Assembly: GCA_017472695.1 (NCBI GenBank)
Contig: JAFUOQ010000027.1
Location: 1-35,302 of the forward strand
DNA length: 35,302 nucleotides
DNA from: Clostridia bacterium
GTDB lineage: Bacteria; Bacillota; Clostridia; Oscillospirales; CAG-272
Reading direction: 5' to 3'
Shown: positions 31,584-35,302 of the stretch, piece by piece
Position numbering within the stretch: the first letter of the stretch is position 1
How the letters are laid out: each line of letters begins with the position of its first letter
Notes under the pieces: generated by a model
Told to the model about the DNA's origin: nothing
Database searches by the model: none
The model's input: the letters and a program-made list of their open reading frames with translations, nothing else
Translations under genes and position numbers: made by a program

Positions 31584-34175
31584 TTATCGAATTGATAGAC
31601 ATGAACCGTCAAAGTCAATTTGAATAACGCTGCCGGGCTCAATATCACCGCTGATGATCTCACGGGCAAGGAGTGTTTCAATCTTCGATTGGATGAAACG
31701 CTTGAGCGGTCTTGCACCATAAATAGGGTCGTAAGCGGAATCAATGATATATGCTTTTGCTGAGTCGCTTATTTCAACCTTCAACTGCTTATCCTTCAAA
31801 CGCTTGTTAAGATCAGCGATCAAAAGATCCACGATGCCATGAATGTTATCACGGGTCAAAGGCTTGTAGAATACGGTCTCATCTAATCGGTTGAGAAACT
31901 CGGGGCGGAAGCTATGCTTGAGCAGATCTGACACCGTCTGCCTTGCCTCCTCACTGATCTCTCCGGTCTGCGTAATACCGTCGAGTATTGCACTTGAGCC
32001 GAGATTGGAGGTGAGTATGATGACGGTATTTTTGAAGTCCACGGTTCTGCCTTGACTATCGGTGATACGTCCGTCGTCCAATACCTGAAGAAGTACATTA
32101 AAGACGTCGGGATGTGCCTTTTCCACCTCATCAAAGAGGATGACGGCGTAGGGCTTTCGGCGTACTGCCTCGGTTAGCTGTCCGCCCTCATCGTAGCCCA
32201 CGTATCCGGGAGGCGCTCCAATCAGACGTGAGACCGAGTATTTTTCCATATACTCGCTCATGTCAATGCGGATCATGCTCTTTTCATCGTCAAATAAGGC
32301 TTCGGCAAGAGCTTTTGCAAGCTCGGTCTTACCGACACCCGTAGGACCTAAGAACAGGAACGAACCAATGGGACGACGCGGATCTTTGATACCTGCACGT
32401 GAACGGAGGATCGCTTCGCTGACCTTGGTCACTGCCTCATTCTGACCGATGACACGCTTGTGCAGGATGTCCTCAAGACCAAGAAGCTTTTCGCGCTCGC
32501 TTTCCATAATCTTCGATACGGGAATGCCTGTCCATCTTGCAACGATCTTGCAGATCTCCTCCTCACTGACGTTATCACGAAGCAGGGAAGTGGTTTTCGT
32601 TGTTTCTGTAGATTTTCCTTCCTCTTCCTCCAACTGCTTTTTCAAGGCTGGAAGCTTTCCGTACTGAAGCTCAGCAGCTTTAGCAAGATCGTAGTTACCT
32701 TGAGCGCGTTCGATCTCTGCATTTGTTTGTTCGATCTCCTCACGGAGCCTTTGTAGTTTTTCGATGGATTGCTTTTCCATATCCCACTTGGACTTCATTT
32801 CGTTGAAGGCTGCGCGCAGATCGGCAAGCTCTGCCTGAATCTCATTCAGATGCTCTACGGAAAGCTTGTCCTTTTCCTTTTTCAGCGCCGCTTCCTCAAT
32901 CTCGTGTTGCATAATTTTACGAGAGACTTCATCCATCTCTGATGGCATAGAGTTCATTTCTGTCTTAATAAGTGCACATGCCTCATCCACAAGGTCGATG
33001 GCTTTATCGGGAAGAAAACGGTCGGAAATATAGCGGTCGGACAGTGTGGCAGCGGCAATGAGTGCTCCGTCGTGAATTTTAACGCCGTGGAATACCTCGT
33101 AGCGCTCCTTGAGTCCCCTCAAAATAGAAATTGTATCCTCGACGGTGGGCTCGGGAATCATAACTGGCTGGAATCTACGTTCCAAAGCCGCGTCCTTTTC
33201 AATATATTGACGGTATTCGTTCAAGGTCGTAGCACCGATGCAGTGTAACTCGCCACGTGCCAGCATAGGCTTCAAGAGGTTGCCCGCATCCAAGGCACCA
33301 TCGGTCTTACCCGCGCCCACGATGGTGTGGAGCTCATCAATGAACAGAATAATTTTTCCTTCACTGTTCTTGACCTCCTCCAGAACCGCCTTAAGTCTTT
33401 CCTCAAATTCGCCTCTGAACTTTGCGCCCGCAATCAAAGCACCCATGTCGAGAGAGAAGATGATGCGATCCTTCAGATTGTCGGGGACATCCCCCTTGGC
33501 AATTCTCAACGCAAGACCTTCCGCAATGGCGGTCTTACCCACACCCGGCTCACCGATTAAGCATGGGTTGTTTTTGGTCTTTCTTGACAGAATTCGGATC
33601 ACATTTCTGATCTCGTCGTCACGACCGATGACGGGGTCAAGCTTTTGCTCCTTGGCTTTGGCAACCAAGTCCTGTCCGTACTTGCTTAGTACGTCGTAGG
33701 TCTCTTCGGGATTGTCGCCTGTAACGCTTCGGTTACCGCGAACCTTTTTTAGTGCGGAGAGAAAAGCGTCTTTCGTAAGTCCCACCTTGCGGAAGATGTC
33801 CTTTACCTTCATATCGGCTTTAGCAAAGAGAGCCAGCATCAGATGCTCAACCGATACAAACTCGTCCTTCATTTTCCTTGCCTGAGCCTCAGCGTCGACA
33901 AACACGTTGTCCAGCTCGCGAGATAGGTAGAGCTTATCAGACTGCAGTCCGGACACCTTGGGCAGCGAATTGATCGCATCCTCTGTAAGCTCCTTTACGC
34001 TTTCTGCGGACACATTCGATTGAGTAATCAAATTTGGAATCAGCCCGTCTTTTTTTGAAACAAGAGCAAAAAGCATATGAACCTGCTCGACCTGTTGGTT
34101 TCCGTTTTGCAAGGCAATGGATTGCATATCCTGAAGTGCCTCTATACTTTTTTGTGTAAATTGATTCATATTCAT
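31584..34175 (-). CDS. clpB: ClpB protein disaggregase
   Basis: The 863-residue protein has the standard length and order of ClpB. The N-domain (1-150) begins [21 protein letters not shown]1 has Walker A GEPGVGKT (about 205) and Walker B ILFIDELH. The middle coiled-coil domain (about 400-520) is rich in lysine and glutamate. AAA2 has [14 protein letters not shown] (about 600) and [14 protein letters not shown]. It rescues aggregated proteins together with DnaK. AGGAGGT precedes the ATG; a second ATG two codons later is possible. It lies 67 bases after hsp20 and ends at a strong terminator. Confidence 0.97.
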   Translation of the reverse strand: MNMNQFTQKSIEALQDMQSIALQNGNQQVEQVHMLFALVSKKDGLIPNLITQSNVSAESVKELTEDAINSLPKVSGLQSDKLYLSRELDNVFVDAEAQARKMKDEFVSVEHLMLALFAKADMKVKDIFRKVGLTKDAFLSALKKVRGNRSVTGDNPEETYDVLSKYGQDLVAKAKEQKLDPVIGRDDEIRNVIRILSRKTKNNPCLIGEPGVGKTAIAEGLALRIAKGDVPDNLKDRIIFSLDMGALIAGAKFRGEFEERLKAVLEEVKNSEGKIILFIDELHTIVGAGKTDGALDAGNLLKPMLARGELHCIGATTLNEYRQYIEKDAALERRFQPVMIPEPTVEDTISILRGLKERYEVFHGVKIHDGALIAAATLSDRYISDRFLPDKAIDLVDEACALIKTEMNSMPSEMDEVSRKIMQHEIEEAALKKEKDKLSVEHLNEIQAELADLRAAFNEMKSKWDMEKQSIEKLQRLREEIEQTNAEIERAQGNYDLAKAAELQYGKLPALKKQLEEEEGKSTETTKTTSLLRDNVSEEEICKIVARWTGIPVSKIMESEREKLLGLEDILHKRVIGQNEAVTKVSEAILRSRAGIKDPRRPIGSFLFLGPTGVGKTELAKALAEALFDDEKSMIRIDMSEYMEKYSVSRLIGAPPGYVGYDEGGQLTEAVRRKPYAVILFDEVEKAHPDVFNVLLQVLDDGRITDSQGRTVDFKNTVIILTSNLGSSAILDGITQTGEISEEARQTVSDLLKHSFRPEFLNRLDETVFYKPLTRDNIHGIVDLLIADLNKRLKDKQLKVEISDSAKAYIIDSAYDPIYGARPLKRFIQSKIETLLAREIISGDIEPGSVIQIDFDGSCLSIR

Positions 34176-34206
34176 ACATTATACCTCCTTGTACTATAAA
34201 ATAGAG

Positions 34207-34236
34207 TGGGGAACCCTTCACGAAGAAGGATCCCCC
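34207..34236 (-). other. hairpin between hsp20 and clpB
   Basis: GGGG (34208-34211) with CCCC (34232-34235) and CCTTC with GAAGG form an interrupted stem in the 67-base gap. On the minus strand it is followed by ACTCTATTTTA, so partial termination or processing could make hsp20 mRNA more abundant than clpB. Confidence 0.5.
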
Positions 34237-34242
34237 GAATAT

Positions 34243-34677
34243 TTATTGAATCTCAAGACGTCTGCCTTCTTCGAGTTTTGATTCTGCCTTGGGCAATGTC
34301 AACAAGAGAACGCCGTCTTTGTAAGAAGCGGAAATTTCGTCGCTCTTGATACCACTTAAATCAAAGCTTCTGGTAAAAGAACCATAAGAGCGCTCTCTTC
34401 TAATATAATTATTGTTTTCGTCTTTTTCGTCATTCTTGGATTTGTGTTCGGCGTGAATTGTGAGGTAGCCGTTTCTGACTTCGGCGTGGATATCCTCCTT
34501 GGAAAATCCGGGCAGCTCTGCTTCTAGAATATATGCTTGCTCGGTCTCGCGAATATCGGTCTTGAAGGCAGGAAGCTGCCGTCCGAAAAAGTGCTTGTCA
34601 AACTCCTCCATTTCTTTAAAAGGGTCGAATGCGGCGAGGGAATGATTGCCGCGAACAAAGGGTGTAAGTTCAAACAT
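34243..34677 (-). CDS. small heat-shock protein Hsp20 (alpha-crystallin family)
   Basis: The 144-residue protein has an alpha-crystallin domain at about 36-135 (DIRETEQAYILEAELPGFSK, then SYGSFTRSFDLSG, and DGVLLLTLPK) and a short N-terminal arm with FDPFKEMEEFDKHFF. It holds unfolding proteins in a soluble state for refolding by DnaK/ClpB. AAGGAGG precedes the ATG. It is the first gene of an operon with clpB under two CIRCE-like dyads. It lacks a clear IxI motif at the C-terminus (ends RRLEIQ). Confidence 0.93.
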   Translation of the reverse strand: MFELTPFVRGNHSLAAFDPFKEMEEFDKHFFGRQLPAFKTDIRETEQAYILEAELPGFSKEDIHAEVRNGYLTIHAEHKSKNDEKDENNNYIRRERSYGSFTRSFDLSGIKSDEISASYKDGVLLLTLPKAESKLEEGRRLEIQ

Positions 34678-34837
34678 AACAGAATCCTCCTTATAGATTT
34701 GTTTTAATATGATTTGTGAAAAGAGATGAATTTATACGAGATACTGGCGCCATAATCCCACACCTCTTTTTACAATAATAATGATAAGCCCAAAATGTTA
34801 CAAAAAAATTAAAAAAGTGTGTCTTAAATGTAAATTA

Positions 34838-34864
34838 TTAGCACTCTGCATTTAACAGTGCTAA
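34838..34864. promoter_or_regulatory. CIRCE operator
   Basis: TTAGCACTC (34838-34846), 9 bases, CAGTGCTAA (34856-34864). This differs from the HrcA consensus CIRCE at one position (C for G). It lies in the leader between promoter and hsp20. Confidence 0.88.
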
Positions 34865-34893
34865 CAATTCGAAATTACAAACCCTTTAAATTG

Positions 34894-34924
34894 ATTATAA
34901 AAAGGAAAGAAAATTAGCAAACAA
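34894..34924 (-). promoter_or_regulatory. probable hsp20-clpB promoter
   Basis: TATAAT on the minus strand (34899-34894). A -35-like TTGTTT stands 19 bases upstream, or TTTGCT at 16. The -35 region overlaps the second CIRCE-like dyad. Confidence 0.6.
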
Positions 34925-34940
34925 TTTTGACGTGTGCTAA
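34914..34940. promoter_or_regulatory. second, diverged CIRCE-like operator
   Basis: TTAGCAAAC (34914-34922), 9 bases, GTGTGCTAA (34932-34940). Total length is 27 bases as in CIRCE, and 8 of 9 arm positions are complementary. Its centre is 76 bases upstream of the first. Confidence 0.6.
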
Positions 34941-35049
34941 TTTTGATAAGTGCGTAAAGGCAGAAGGAACGTGATTGTTCAAGGTGTTTAGTTAGAAATA
35001 ATAAAAAGAAGCTTTTTCCTTAAATTTGAAAAAATAATCAAATTACCTA
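34941..35049. other. A+T-rich intergenic region
   Basis: Divergent region between hsp20-clpB and the sulfhydrylase gene. Apart from the operators and promoters listed nearby, nothing further is recognised. Confidence 0.5.
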
Positions 35050-35078
35050 TTGACAAGGTAGGCAAATAATGTTATAAT
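35050..35078 (+). promoter_or_regulatory. promoter of sulfhydrylase-like gene
   Basis: TTGACA (35050-35055), a 17-base spacer starting AGGTAGG, and TATAAT (35073-35078). It is almost identical to the trpB T-box promoter. Confidence 0.88.
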
Positions 35079-35085
35079 ACTATAA

Positions 35086-35101
35086 CCTACCAATTGGGTG
35101 G
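35086..35101 (+). promoter_or_regulatory. dyad at transcription start of sulfhydrylase-like gene
   Basis: CCTACCAATTGGGTGG is an interrupted dyad (CC-N2-CCAATTGG-N2-GG) covering the predicted +1 region, a typical repressor position. CCTACC also mirrors GGTAGG in the promoter spacer. An Rrf2/CymR-type sulfur regulator is a possible ligand, by inference. Confidence 0.55.
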
Positions 35102-35116
35102 GTAAGAGGTATTACC

Positions 35117-35182
35117 ATGAAAAACTATTTTGAAAAGCTAGTGAGAGCAAACTTTCGTTTCGGGCGAATGTGTCGATGTTGA
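35117..35182 (+). CDS. candidate cysteine leader peptide (21 aa)
   Basis: ATG at 35117 follows AGAGGT (35105-35110) with good spacing. The 21-codon frame begins MKNYFEKLVRANFRFG and ends RMCRC-stop, with two Cys codons in the last four and a Met codon just before. It lies between the promoter and a Cys/Met-metabolism gene, as expected of a translation-controlled attenuator or upstream ORF. Confidence 0.6.
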   Translation: MKNYFEKLVRANFRFGRMCRC

Positions 35183-35255
35183 AGTATCATTTTTTAGAAA
35201 CTAAGTACAAAATCAACAACATCACATATTTTTAATAATGAAAGGAAATTTTATC

Positions 35256-35302
35256 ATGTCAAACAATTATAAATTTGAAACACTTCAGCTTCACGTTGGT
35301 CA
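35256..35302 (+). CDS. O-acetylhomoserine sulfhydrylase-like PLP enzyme (5' end only)
   Basis: The gene is cut by the window edge after 15 full codons. The N-terminus MSNNYKFETLQLHVG matches the start of the Cys/Met-metabolism PLP-dependent family (MetY, O-acetylhomoserine aminocarboxypropyltransferase). That family opens with F-T-Q-L-H-G-like residues. AAAGGA lies 9 bases upstream. The enzyme would make homocysteine from O-acetylhomoserine and sulfide. The candidate cysteine leader peptide and upstream dyad fit sulfur control. Assignment rests on a short segment, and a cystathionine-type relative is possible. Confidence 0.65.
   Translation, partial: MSNNYKFETLQLHVG

Noticed and set aside
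34691-34753. 20-codon minus-strand ORF in the hsp20 leader
   Set aside because: Only a moderate GAGGTG signal precedes it and the peptide has no feature linking it to heat-shock control; it is probably chance.
1-35302. CRISPR array or rRNA/tRNA cluster
   Set aside because: No regularly spaced direct repeats and no rRNA or tRNA signatures were seen.

Overview
The window looks like a chromosomal segment of an obligately anaerobic, fermentative Firmicute of class Clostridia. The grounds are AGGAGG-type ribosome binding sites before nearly every gene, sigma-A promoters of TTGACA-17-TATAAT type, a Trp T-box leader, CIRCE heat-shock operators, a Rex/AdhE fermentation locus, [FeFe]-hydrogenase-family proteins and an NfnAB-type transhydrogenase. 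No rRNA, tRNA or CRISPR array is visible.

Bases 1 to about 9000 are clearly more A+T-rich than the rest and look accessory. They hold a small mobile-element module: a 52-residue ORF, an HUH-type replication or relaxase protein and a large serine recombinase, with a long imperfect inverted repeat between the last two. A folded non-coding stretch and a coiled-coil hypothetical gene follow. Then come four tandem XRE-family regulators. Three have alpha-helical, TPR-like sensor regions and the fourth carries a repetitive beta-solenoid tail. Each regulator has its own promoter and an AACC-N3-GGTT-like dyad, and near-identical UUCG hairpin terminators end the units.

From about 9000 to 12700 is a mixed region: a pyridoxal-kinase-like PfkB protein coupled to a TIGR04076 protein, a DUF421 (YetF) membrane protein, and a VWA-domain protein that has a MIDAS site and a cysteine-rich tail but no signal peptide.

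From 12758 to 26767 everything is on the minus strand and forms a redox island. The probable operon rex-adhE-APH-like kinase-two thioredoxin-fold [2Fe-2S] proteins-HydS (hydrogenase domain plus PAS)-SpoIIE/PP2C phosphatase-[FeFe] hydrogenase joins ethanol formation, NADH sensing and a putative hydrogenase-based sensor with its phosphatase. Upstream lie nfnAB, a second iron-dependent alcohol dehydrogenase and a LysR regulator. The rex and adh promoters share the same palindromic element 9 bp upstream of weak -35 boxes, so both alcohol dehydrogenase loci probably answer to one activator. A 54-bp remnant of a NuoF/HydB gene lies on the opposite strand between rex and nfnB.

The right end holds a MATE exporter with a small membrane protein, divergent from a LysR regulator. 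Next is a T-box-controlled stand-alone trpB with a second terminator and a small Trp-containing ORF in its leader. An hsp20-clpB operon with two CIRCE-like dyads follows. The window ends in the start of an O-acetylhomoserine sulfhydrylase-like gene, preceded by a candidate cysteine leader peptide and a promoter nearly identical to that of the trpB leader.
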